NCBI GenBank assembly: GCA_902765885.1
Contig: CACXBN010000143.1
Coordinates: 1-5,017 of the forward strand
DNA from: an uncultured Ruminococcus sp.
Lineage (GTDB): Bacteria > Bacillota > Clostridia > Oscillospirales > CAG-272
Direction of reading: 5' to 3'
Length of the DNA: 5,017 nt
In this document: positions 1 through 5,017 of the stretch, in pieces
Numbering within the stretch: the first letter of the stretch is position 1
How the letters are laid out: every line of letters starts with the position of its first letter
Program-made: the position numbers and the translations under genes
The notes under the pieces: model-generated
Database searches by the model: none
What the model saw: only the letters and a program-made list of their open reading frames with translations
What the model was told of the DNA's origin: nothing

Positions 1-449
1 AACAGCACGCTGACTATAATGGTCACGGTGTAGAAGAGATAAGGCGAAAGGCCGAATCTGGTGTAGAAGAACTGGTTCGTGAACACCGCAAGGTAGAGAG
101 TTATGGCCATCAGCATTGCCGGAGTCACGTAATGTGCGGACGTATCTATTCCCTTTATTCTGGTGAATGCGAAATACAGTCCGGAGAGTATAAACAGTCC
201 GAGGAATATCCAGAAGAGAACCGGTCTGATATTCATGTAGAAGTTGTATTCCACTTCACCCGGGCTTCTCTTGAGCTCACTGAACAGCCAGCAGACGGCG
301 ATGTCAACAACAAGGATTATGACTATTCTTATGAACACGAGCATGGAAGCCGAGTCCTTGCTGAGTCTGTCCACATTTCTGGGCTTGTAAGTGTTGTTCT
401 TTTTCTTTGTATTTCCTGCAGTAACGTTTCTGGTCGTTGCCATGTTCAT
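1..449 (-). CDS. Multi-pass membrane protein, N-terminal part (runs off left edge)
   Basis: This open frame starts at ATG 449-447 and stays open to the window edge, giving 149 residues of a longer protein. I do not recognise the family. The first 35 residues are polar and basic (KKK at 15-17, KPR at 22-24), as expected of a cytoplasmic tail. Hydrophobic segments follow at about 36-57, 75-96, 107-126 and from 135 onward, so at least four membrane helices are likely. The first two are joined by a charged loop (KRSPGEVEY). Upstream lie AGGAG (465-461) and AAAGGA (460-455). The latter is 5 nt before this ATG, while a second ATG at 443-441 is also possible. The gene begins 48 nt after the rsmE stop on the same strand with no obvious terminator between, so co-transcription with rsmE is plausible. 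It does not look like BioY or another transporter I can name. That it is a membrane protein is well supported; its function is unknown. Confidence 0.8.
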   Translation of the reverse strand, partial: MNMATTRNVTAGNTKKKNNTYKPRNVDRLSKDSASMLVFIRIVIILVVDIAVCWLFSELKRSPGEVEYNFYMNIRPVLFWIFLGLFILSGLYFAFTRIKGIDTSAHYVTPAMLMAITLYLAVFTNQFFYTRFGLSPYLFYTVTIIVSVL

Positions 450-454
450 GATTG

Positions 455-465
455 TCCTTTCTCCT
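455..465 (-). promoter_or_regulatory. Ribosome binding site of the membrane protein gene
   Basis: On the minus strand AGGAG (465-461) runs directly into AAAGGA (460-455). The first lies 11 nt and the second 5 nt before ATG 449. This double purine tract supports the start at 449 but does not fully exclude the second ATG at 443. Confidence 0.6.
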
Positions 466-497
466 CGCGGAAAAACCACAGCTTATTTTTATATTTT

Positions 498-1247
498 TTA
501 TCTACCGATTTCAAATTCATATGACAGACATGAGAGCACAAACGGCGCGGCCGTTTCCGTCCTCAAGATGCGGCTGCCGAGCCCCACGGGCTTCATGCCG
601 CGTTTTTCTGCCTCGTCGACTTCAGTCGTTTCAAAACCGCCTTCGGGACCTATTATAACGGATACGCATCCCGGACATCCGGACTTTTTCAGCGCCTCCG
701 GCAGTTTCAGCGCAGTATCTCCTTCATAGCAGAAAAGCACCAGATCTGCCTTTGAGGCTTCATCGAGCATCTCCCGGAAAGTCATCGGAAACGTGACCTC
801 GGGAAGCACTCCCCTTCCGCACTGCTTGCCGGCCTCATCCGCTATTCTCTGCCATCTCTCCGTCTTTTTCGGATACTCTTTTTCATCGAGTTTGACAGTG
901 CATCGTCTGGATGAGAACGGAACTATCCGTCCTGCGCCGAGCTCTGTTGATTTCTGAACGGTCAGATCGAATCTCTCTCCCTTTACAAGCGCCTGGAAAA
1001 CAGTCGCTGTGTATGGCGGTTCCGATGTTATTCTCTGCCTTTTCGATGACATGAGGCGGACTTCGTCGCCGACCGAAACAACGGATGAAATGTATTCATA
1101 TTCCTTTCCGTCGCATACGGTAAGCTCTTCTCCGGGCCTCACTCTGAGGACCCTTGAAATGTGCCTTGCATCATCACCCGTTATGACGATACTGTATATT
1201 CCTTCTGATTCCGTAATTGCTTCATTTCCGACAAAAAATCTCGGCAT
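498..1247 (-). CDS. rsmE: 16S rRNA (uracil-1498-N3) methyltransferase RsmE
   Basis: RsmE uses S-adenosylmethionine to methylate N3 of U1498 in 16S rRNA of the 30S subunit, in the cytoplasm. The 249-residue product has the usual family length and landmarks: MPRFFV at the start, HISRVLRVRPGEE (29-41) in the N-terminal PUA-like RNA-binding part, then the SPOUT methyltransferase core with KGERFDLTVQKSTELGAG (89-106), ERWQRIADEAGKQCGR (130-145), IGPEGGF (199-205) and LGSRILRTETA (223-233). The last two motifs form the trefoil-knot SAM pocket. I chose ATG 1247-1245 because family proteins begin MPRFF and GAGGTG lies 5 nt upstream. The open frame extends 41 codons further, but that stretch covers the promoter. 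Many bacteria have prmA next to rsmE; here an unrelated operon precedes it and a membrane protein gene follows. The gene appears intact, and the identification is secure. Confidence 0.97.
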   Translation of the reverse strand: MPRFFVGNEAITESEGIYSIVITGDDARHISRVLRVRPGEELTVCDGKEYEYISSVVSVGDEVRLMSSKRQRITSEPPYTATVFQALVKGERFDLTVQKSTELGAGRIVPFSSRRCTVKLDEKEYPKKTERWQRIADEAGKQCGRGVLPEVTFPMTFREMLDEASKADLVLFCYEGDTALKLPEALKKSGCPGCVSVIIGPEGGFETTEVDEAEKRGMKPVGLGSRILRTETAAPFVLSCLSYEFEIGR

Positions 1248-1252
1248 GATAC

Positions 1253-1258
1253 ACCTCA
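1253..1258 (-). promoter_or_regulatory. Ribosome binding site of rsmE
   Basis: GAGGTG on the minus strand ends 5 nt before ATG 1247. It fixes the rsmE start at MPRFF rather than at the upstream in-frame ATG (1370), which lies upstream of the promoter. Confidence 0.75.
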
Positions 1259-1302
1259 CAACCGGGCAAATCTCAGGCTGTCCGCTCCCAAAACCATCTT
1301 TT

Positions 1303-1331
1303 ATTCTACCATAATACTTTACTGTTGTCAA
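1303..1331 (-). promoter_or_regulatory. Sigma-A promoter of rsmE with extended -10
   Basis: The minus strand has a perfect -35 hexamer TTGACA (1331-1326), a 17-nt spacer, and TAGAAT (1308-1303), one mismatch from TATAAT. TGG just before the -10 gives the TGn extended -10 motif. Transcription would start near 1296, leaving a leader of about 50 nt to the rsmE ATG. This is the best promoter in the window. It places rsmE in its own unit, separate from the sugar operon upstream. One arm of an inverted repeat overlaps the -35 element, so the promoter is probably repressible. Confidence 0.85.
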
Positions 1332-1358
1332 CCTTATTTTAACTCGCAAGGTTGACAA
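1325..1358. promoter_or_regulatory. Perfect 11-bp inverted repeat over the rsmE -35: candidate operator
   Basis: The arms TTGTCAACCTT (1325-1335) and AAGGTTGACAA (1348-1358) are perfect inverse complements separated by 12 nt. The arm proximal to rsmE contains the -35 hexamer, and the whole dyad lies upstream of the predicted transcription start, so it should act as DNA rather than RNA. Neither strand has a T-run after it, which argues against a terminator. Read as 9-bp arms, it is TTGTCAACC-N16-GGTTGACAA. This resembles the known BirA biotin-repressor operator pattern (TTGTnAACC and GGTTnACAA, about 14-16 bp apart). Assignment to BirA is an inference; another dimeric repressor would explain the dyad equally well. 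Confidence 0.7.
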
Positions 1359-1369
1359 TTGTAAAACCA

Positions 1370-1389
1370 CCCGGGCTTATTCGCCCGGG
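1370..1389 (-). terminator. Probable rho-independent terminator of the sugar operon
   Basis: A perfect 7-bp all-GC stem (CCCGGGC / GCCCGGG, 6-nt loop) begins 35 nt after the oxidoreductase stop and is followed on the minus strand by TGGTTTTAC. The stem can grow by two wobble pairs. The T-tract is short and offset by GG, so termination may be incomplete. Position is the strongest support: it lies between the last operon gene and the separate rsmE promoter. Confidence 0.6.
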
Positions 1390-1435
1390 CATCAACCCGA
1401 GTATCAACCCGGGTGAACACCCGATCATTCACCCG
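1374..1435 (-). repeat. Degenerate 12-bp tandem repeat across the operon's last stop codon
   Basis: On the minus strand CGGG recurs at 1435, 1423, 1411, 1399, 1387 and 1373. This gives four units of exactly 12 bp, one of 14 bp, and a start of a sixth (approximate consensus CGGGTTGATNCC). The first unit contains the oxidoreductase stop codon TGA. Because the period is four codons, two later units place further in-frame TGA codons at 1406-1404 and 1394-1392. The last units form the terminator stem. CCCGGG occurs three times between 1370 and 1413. Confidence 0.7.
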
Positions 1436-2384
1436 GATACTTTACTCCCATCTGGCGTCTGCATTCATCCATTATCTCCATGACATCAAGAGTATGACTG
1501 AACGGAACGTATCTGCTCTCCTTCAGCCCTTCCCTTACTTCCTCCGCCACATGTCTGAATTCGGTATCGTAAAACAGCTCGTTGTTGCGGTATATATCGG
1601 GATTTTTACCGGACATCACGATCTTTCTCGGTGCATGGAAGATGGGAGCCTTTATGGCTCCGTCCTCGCCGTATACATTGAAGTATTCCCTGCCGATCTT
1701 GTCCATTGCCACCTTGATCTGGACGGAGAATCCCGGATAATCGAAAACGATGTCTTCGGCAATATCCACGCGGTTTCTGACTTTGCCCTTGCATGTGATC
1801 TTATCGGGCTTCCCGAACAGGCGGTAGGCATAAGTGACGACATAAATGCCTATGTCCATGAGTCCGCCTCCGATCATCTCGTTCGTCGTGAGTCTCGGAT
1901 TGTCGGTAACATAGATCATGGGGCGGCAGAATGAGCCTTTCGCGGATTTTATCTTTCCGATCTTGCCGCTGTCGACCCATTTCTTGTACTTATATGCAGG
2001 TTCATTGAACCATGTCCACATGGCTTCAGCCACATAGACATTTTCTTTTTTCGCGTATTCAATGACCTCCTCGGCTTCTTTTCTGTTCACGGCAAAGGGC
2101 TTTTCGCAAAGAACCGGCTTGTGGTTCTTTATGCAGAGCTTCGTATATTCTGCATGCTTGTCGGCAGTTACCGCTATGTATACGCCCTCGACATCTTCGG
2201 CGTTTATCGCCTCTTCGGGTGTATCATATACTTTGGCACCGAATGCCTTCGCAAACTCTTCCGCCCTGCTCTTTGTTCTGTTCCAGACCGCGACTACTCT
2301 TCCGGTCTCGCCATTCATGAGCTCACTTGCAGTGAGACCTGCTATTCCGCCGCTTCCGATGTATGCCCAGCCGAATCTTCCCAT
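1425..2384 (-). CDS. Gfo/Idh/MocA-family NAD(P)-dependent oxidoreductase
   Basis: This family oxidises or reduces a hydroxyl/carbonyl on sugars, inositols or related compounds using NAD(P) in the cytoplasm. The 319-residue length is typical. The N-terminal Rossmann fold carries the glycine motif GSGGIAG (10-16), a basic residue-containing WNRTKSRAEEFA (34-45) after strand 2, and the hallmark EKP at 94-96, whose Lys95 is the usual catalytic lysine. The C-terminal domain has GGGLMDIGIYVVTYAYRLFG (172-191), in which D177 and Y181 sit where family members carry D-x-G-x-(H/Y). The tyrosine version, with EAMWTWFNEP (120-129), resembles the dihydrodiol dehydrogenase-like branch. The end at KYPGE fits family C-termini, so the protein looks complete. 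AGGAG lies 8 nt before ATG 2384. It is the last gene of a three-gene operon, 25 nt after the YdcF-like gene. The family call is firm; the substrate is unknown. Confidence 0.92.
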   Translation of the reverse strand: MGRFGWAYIGSGGIAGLTASELMNGETGRVVAVWNRTKSRAEEFAKAFGAKVYDTPEEAINAEDVEGVYIAVTADKHAEYTKLCIKNHKPVLCEKPFAVNRKEAEEVIEYAKKENVYVAEAMWTWFNEPAYKYKKWVDSGKIGKIKSAKGSFCRPMIYVTDNPRLTTNEMIGGGLMDIGIYVVTYAYRLFGKPDKITCKGKVRNRVDIAEDIVFDYPGFSVQIKVAMDKIGREYFNVYGEDGAIKAPIFHAPRKIVMSGKNPDIYRNNELFYDTEFRHVAEEVREGLKESRYVPFSHTLDVMEIMDECRRQMGVKYPGE

Positions 2385-2392
2385 GTTTTTCT

Positions 2393-2397
2393 CTCCT
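2393..2397 (-). promoter_or_regulatory. Ribosome binding site of the oxidoreductase gene
   Basis: AGGAG (within ATAAGGAGAG) on the minus strand ends 8 nt before ATG 2384 and fills most of the 25-nt gap after the YdcF-like gene. It confirms the chosen start. Confidence 0.75.
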
Positions 2398-2409
2398 TAT
2401 TGTTTACTG

Positions 2410-3207
2410 TCACTTTCCGAATATTATATATCTGAACTCAAGCACTACTTCCCACATCAGATTTGCGGGATATTCAAAAACTCCTGACGGAGCGGGAGAA
2501 CGGAAAACATTTTCAAACCCTGCCTTCCCGGCTTCCCGCACTGCCCTTCTCATATGATAGCCATTGGTCACAAGGACAATATACGAGTCTTTTCCCGTTA
2601 TAACGGCCGCTTTTGAGAGATTCTCTCCCGTGTCTTCCGATTTGTCCTCTTTTATTATGTCAGCGGCCGGTATTCCGTTTTCCGTGAGGTATCTTTCCAT
2701 CATTTCCGCTTCGGTTATACCGCTCTCTCCGGGATTTCCTCCTGCTGCGACGACCTTCAGTTTTTTGTCTTCATATATATCGATGGCCTTGTCGAGTCTT
2801 CTGGCAAGATCCTCAGGCATTCTTCCGTTTTCCGACGCCATGCCGAGCGTCAGGATGTATCCGTCTTCCGGAAGCCTGTCCGATGATATCCCGTATGACG
2901 ATATCATGATGCCGAACACAAGCGATGCGACCGCAAGTATATAACATACGACGCGAAGGAGCCAGCCGACGGATCTGAGTATCACGTTTTTTGCTTTGGT
3001 GAAAAAACCCGTTATAATGTCAAGAGATACGAGGATGAACGCGAGGCATATAACGGACTCATATATGAATATCTCGGTATATACAGACGTTCTGACGACG
3101 GAGCTTATGCGTCGCACGGCAACCGCGACAATGTCTGCGGTCAGAATCAGCGAGAGCGCAAGAAGCACCCATCCGGCAATCTTTCTTATTTTCTTCCCCT
3201 TGCTCAT
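2410..3207 (-). CDS. YdcF/SanA-like DUF218 membrane protein
   Basis: The 265-residue protein has three N-terminal membrane segments (about 11-31, 46-68 and 83-103) followed by a DUF218 domain from about 115 to the end. Domain landmarks are YILTLGMASENGRMP (117-131), RRLDKAIDIY (136-145), KVVAAGG (151-157), the acidic TEAEMMERYLTENGIP (165-180), SEDTGENL (190-197) and VTNGYHMRRA (213-222), the counterpart of the family's VTxxxHxxRA motif. It ends RYIIFGK. DUF218 proteins occur widely in bacterial envelopes; SanA is linked to envelope integrity, and the biochemical activity is unsettled. I chose ATG 3207, 4 nt after the isomerase stop, because the next upstream in-frame ATG (3294) would overlap that gene by 83 bp and adds a non-family N-terminus. 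No good Shine-Dalgarno precedes 3207, so translation may be coupled to the upstream gene. Its link to sugar metabolism is only positional. Confidence 0.88.
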   Translation of the reverse strand: MSKGKKIRKIAGWVLLALSLILTADIVAVAVRRISSVVRTSVYTEIFIYESVICLAFILVSLDIITGFFTKAKNVILRSVGWLLRVVCYILAVASLVFGIMISSYGISSDRLPEDGYILTLGMASENGRMPEDLARRLDKAIDIYEDKKLKVVAAGGNPGESGITEAEMMERYLTENGIPAADIIKEDKSEDTGENLSKAAVITGKDSYIVLVTNGYHMRRAVREAGKAGFENVFRSPAPSGVFEYPANLMWEVVLEFRYIIFGK

Positions 3208-3211
3208 GGCA

Positions 3212-4087
3212 TTAAAACATCTCTGAAATGCCGAGAGAAGCTTTCCAGTGGTTGTAAGCGTCCAGGATCTTTTTTTCACCGCAGACCTTTTCAACCATCA
3301 CGTCGCCTTCATATCCGATCTTTCTGAGCATCCTCGCTATATACACAAAGTCCACTATTCCGTCTCCGGTTCCGCAGTATTCTATTCCGTCGCCCTCCAT
3401 AATGTCACCCGCATATACAAGGGCGATATCCGAACGGAACAGTTCAAACGCTCTCCCGAGCAGGTGTCTGACATTCTCCTGTTTTGCGCTTCCGGGAAGG
3501 AAAAGGTCAGCCGATGAATAGACCATTTTAAATCTCTTTGACCCTATTTCATCAAGCAGTCTTCTCGCGGACTCCGAAGTATTCACGATATGTGAAAGAT
3601 GCATTTCAAGCGCGAGAGTTATTCCCGTTCTCTCCGCAATGTCTGCAAGCCTTTTCATGGTATCAGACATCGTCTCCCATGCCTCTTTCGTGATATTGTC
3701 CTGCGAAAAGCCCATAAAGTTCTGCGTGTTTCTCGTACCGCTGCAGACCGTTATGACGGGAGTGTCGAATATTTTTGCGGCAAGGCACAGGGATTTGAAC
3801 CTTCTTATACCTTCGTCTCTCACCTCCGGGTCCGGATGAGCCGTGTTGAAAAGGCCTTTCAGAGCGGATACCCTGATTCCGTACTTTTCTTTAGCCCTGA
3901 GGACCGAGTCTATGGTTCTCTCATCAGTCACTTCGGGAAATCCGAAAAAGCACTCCGGTTCATAGTCAGCCTCGGTGATCGATTCAAAACTCAGATTCAC
4001 ACTGTCGAACCCTGTGTCATGTATGTCCTTAAACAGCTGCAGAGCTGATTTTCTCATGTATTCGGTCGAATTTATTCCGATTCTCAT
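3212..4087 (-). CDS. Sugar phosphate isomerase/epimerase-like TIM-barrel protein
   Basis: The 291-residue product belongs to the xylose isomerase-like TIM-barrel superfamily (AP_endonuc_2), which includes sugar isomerases, ketose 3-epimerases, inosose dehydratases and endonuclease IV. Visible landmarks are MRIGIN at strand 1, FDSVNLSFE (27-35), GIRVSALKG (70-78), PVITVCSGT (110-118), ITLALEMH (156-163) with candidate metal ligand Glu161, LVYAGDI (223-229), CGTGDGIVDF (238-247) and VMVEK (263-267) with candidate ligand Glu266. Compared with the family pattern, the second ligand region (usually D-P-x-N) reads YSSAD (190-194), and the usual V-H-x-K-D reads VYAGD (224-228), so two of the four expected ligands seem replaced. 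The start at 4087 is preceded by a modest AGGT, 6 nt before ATG. It is the first gene of the three-gene operon. Substrate is not predictable, and non-catalytic divergence is possible. Confidence 0.85.
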   Translation of the reverse strand: MRIGINSTEYMRKSALQLFKDIHDTGFDSVNLSFESITEADYEPECFFGFPEVTDERTIDSVLRAKEKYGIRVSALKGLFNTAHPDPEVRDEGIRRFKSLCLAAKIFDTPVITVCSGTRNTQNFMGFSQDNITKEAWETMSDTMKRLADIAERTGITLALEMHLSHIVNTSESARRLLDEIGSKRFKMVYSSADLFLPGSAKQENVRHLLGRAFELFRSDIALVYAGDIMEGDGIEYCGTGDGIVDFVYIARMLRKIGYEGDVMVEKVCGEKKILDAYNHWKASLGISEMF

Positions 4088-4399
4088 TTTTTACCTGTTT
4101 CATAAAAATATATTGATTGTTGATTGGAAAGGAGTCAAACAAAACCTCCACCAGATATCATTGTACAACAATAATGTGAACAGAATATGAACCAAGATGT
4201 TTTTTGAATAATTCTTCAGCTTCTGCTTTGCCGCTTCAGTATTGCAACCGTCATCCCGTCTGTGCGAGGTTCCATGGCAGGGGCAAAGGCAAAGGGCTTG
4301 CCTCCCGCTGTCCACGGAAAACAAACCCTTAATACCGCTTTTTTGTTCTTATGTCTGATTTTCAGGTTCAGATCATATGTGTTTCTTTTCTTTGTTATA
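4088..4399. other. 312-bp intergenic region with a structured, GC-richer core
   Basis: No convincing gene lies here; the short open frames on both strands lack family features and a good ribosome binding site. The region must hold the end of the upstream transcript and the promoter of the isomerase operon, but neither is clear. A TACAAT (4165-4160) has no properly spaced -35. TTCACA (4180-4175) and TTGACT (4138-4133) lack a good -10. No minus-strand stem followed by a T-run is visible. The flanks are AT-rich, whereas 4226-4337 is visibly GC-richer and contains several complementary segments that could fold as RNA. Confidence 0.6.
4292..4330 (-). other. Long imperfect hairpin in the intergenic core
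   Basis: On the minus strand AAGGGTTTG (4330-4322) pairs with CAAGCCCTT (4300-4292) with one G-U pair. The stem can continue inward through TTTTCC and GGGAGG, using wobble pairs, to a 9-nt loop GTGGACAGC. That gives about 15 pairs. No T-run follows on this strand. On the plus strand six Ts occur at 4339-4344, but 8 nt beyond the stem, so it is a poor terminator in either direction. It may be part of a leader RNA or a relic of a repeat. Confidence 0.45.
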
Positions 4400-5017
4400 T
4401 TATGTATTTATTTTATATATTTTTGTGCTTGCGCCGGACTCCGGAATGCCAACTCCGATACGACCGATCTTATCGAGGATTTCCATCGGGATCTTGCATC
4501 CCCATTCGTTTGCAGCTGCTATGGCTTCAGCGTATGTGGGGTGTCCGTCGCGTCTCGACGAGTACACGATGATTCCGTCTCCGTCGGTAGGATTGTCTAC
4601 TGTGTCGAATCTGTCAGCGTCCTCGTAAAACTTGTACGCATAAATCTTGCTCGGGTTGTTTGCAAGCCTGTTAGACTTATCAAAGTAAGTGAAGTTTCTG
4701 AGAATCGTCGCATTACCGTTGTTGTAAATGAAGTAACGGTTATCAACTCCCTCTTCGTATGTTGCGGACCACACTATATCCTTCAGACCCGGGAATGCAT
4801 CAAGCCACTTATCTGTGAGATCGTAATCGAAGGATGTAAATGTCCAAGGCTGTCCCTCAAATTCGCCCCCTTCCATGTAGGGCTCCCAATCATCTTCATC
4901 AATGCTGCCCTGCTGGATAACGGATCTTCCCACGCTTATGTGTAGGTTGTCGGTATAACTTACGCCGGGACCGGGACAGTGAGCACCGTCACCTGTGATT
5001 GACTTAAAGATATTTCC
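4400..5017 (-). CDS. Unrecognised acidic protein, C-terminal part (starts outside the window)
   Basis: The frame is open from the right edge (first codon at 5017-5015) to TAA at 4402-4400, giving the last 205 residues. I do not recognise the family. The part is rich in Asp, Glu, Tyr, Phe, Trp and Gly, with few hydrophobic runs and no membrane segment, which suits a soluble or exported globular domain. Notable segments are ITGDGAHCPGPG (7-18), DEDDWEPYMEGGEFEG (39-54), FDYDLTDKWLDAFPG (63-77), YFIYNNGNATILRN (95-108) and VDNPTDGDGIIVYSSRRDG (139-157). The only visible cysteines are at 17 and near 173. A GTG at 4933-4931 could be taken as a start, but the frame continues upstream without a stop and no ribosome binding site precedes it, so it is treated as internal. 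The final ten or so codons are A/T-rich (TKIYKINT). Confidence 0.75.
   Translation of the reverse strand, partial: GNIFKSITGDGAHCPGPGVSYTDNLHISVGRSVIQQGSIDEDDWEPYMEGGEFEGQPWTFTSFDYDLTDKWLDAFPGLKDIVWSATYEEGVDNRYFIYNNGNATILRNFTYFDKSNRLANNPSKIYAYKFYEDADRFDTVDNPTDGDGIIVYSSRRDGHPTYAEAIAAANEWGCKIPMEILDKIGRIGVGIPESGASTKIYKINT

Noticed and set aside
1248..1370. A 41-codon N-terminal extension of rsmE starting at ATG 1370.
   Set aside because: It lies over the promoter and dyad, upstream of the predicted transcription start, while the start at 1247 has a ribosome binding site and the family's MPRFF beginning.
1352..1380. A divergent plus-strand promoter using TTGACA at 1352-1357.
   Set aside because: The hexamer is simply the other arm of the dyad. 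The correctly spaced -10 position reads GCTTAT, and no plus-strand gene follows.
1413..1934. A 173-codon plus-strand open frame.
   Set aside because: It is the antisense shadow of the well-identified oxidoreductase gene and begins inside the repeat.
3208..3294. An upstream start (ATG 3294) for the YdcF-like gene.
   Set aside because: It would overlap the isomerase by 83 bp and add a basic stretch unlike the family's N-terminus; ATG 3207 just after the isomerase stop fits better.
4107..4138. TTGACT with TATATT as the promoter of the sugar operon.
   Set aside because: The spacer is 20 nt, too long for a normal sigma-A promoter, and closer -10 choices match poorly.
4100..4324. A 74-codon minus-strand frame in the intergenic region, considered as a small gene or a transposase remnant.
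   Set aside because: The Cys/His-rich start and the hydrophobic end match nothing I recognise, there is no clear ribosome binding site, and no terminal inverted repeats or target duplications flank it.
4262..4945. A 227-codon plus-strand open frame with a cysteine- and valine-rich product.
   Set aside because: Most of it is antisense to the better-supported minus-strand frame at 4400-5017. It has no ribosome binding site I trust and no family-like features.

Overview
The window looks like ordinary chromosomal DNA from a Bacillota bacterium, most likely a gut-type Clostridia. This is inferred from purine-rich AGGAG-type ribosome binding sites, a near-consensus sigma-A promoter, moderate GC content and protein families typical of that group. 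No marker gene fixes the genus. Every gene I can support lies on the minus strand, so transcription runs from right to left.

Layout in order of transcription: (1) 4400-5017 is the C-terminal 205 residues of an unrecognised acidic, aromatic-rich protein that starts outside the window. (2) 4088-4399 is a 312-bp intergenic stretch: AT-rich flanks around a more GC-rich core (about 4226-4337) that could fold as RNA. (3) 4087-1425 is a compact three-gene operon: a xylose-isomerase-like TIM-barrel sugar isomerase/epimerase, then (4-nt gap) a membrane-anchored YdcF/DUF218 protein, then (25-nt gap) a Gfo/Idh/MocA-family NAD(P)-dependent oxidoreductase. (4) 1370-1435 holds a degenerate 12-bp tandem repeat across the operon's last stop codon, ending in a GC-rich hairpin that probably terminates transcription. 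(5) 1303-1358 holds a strong promoter for rsmE, with a perfect 11-bp inverted repeat over its -35 element. (6) 1247-498 is rsmE, the 16S rRNA m3U1498 methyltransferase. (7) 449-1 is the N-terminal 149 residues of a multi-pass membrane protein running off the left edge.

The isomerase and oxidoreductase families often work together on sugars, polyols or sugar-derived compounds (isomerisation or epimerisation plus oxidation of a hydroxyl). The operon may therefore handle a carbohydrate substrate, but nothing here identifies it. rsmE is housekeeping, has its own promoter, and may be co-transcribed with the membrane protein.

I found no defence system, mobile element, CRISPR array or clearly new system. 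The most interesting signals are non-coding: the operator-like dyad before rsmE, whose arms and spacing resemble a BirA (biotin repressor) site; the 12-bp repeat with back-up stop codons; and the structured intergenic core near 4226-4337.
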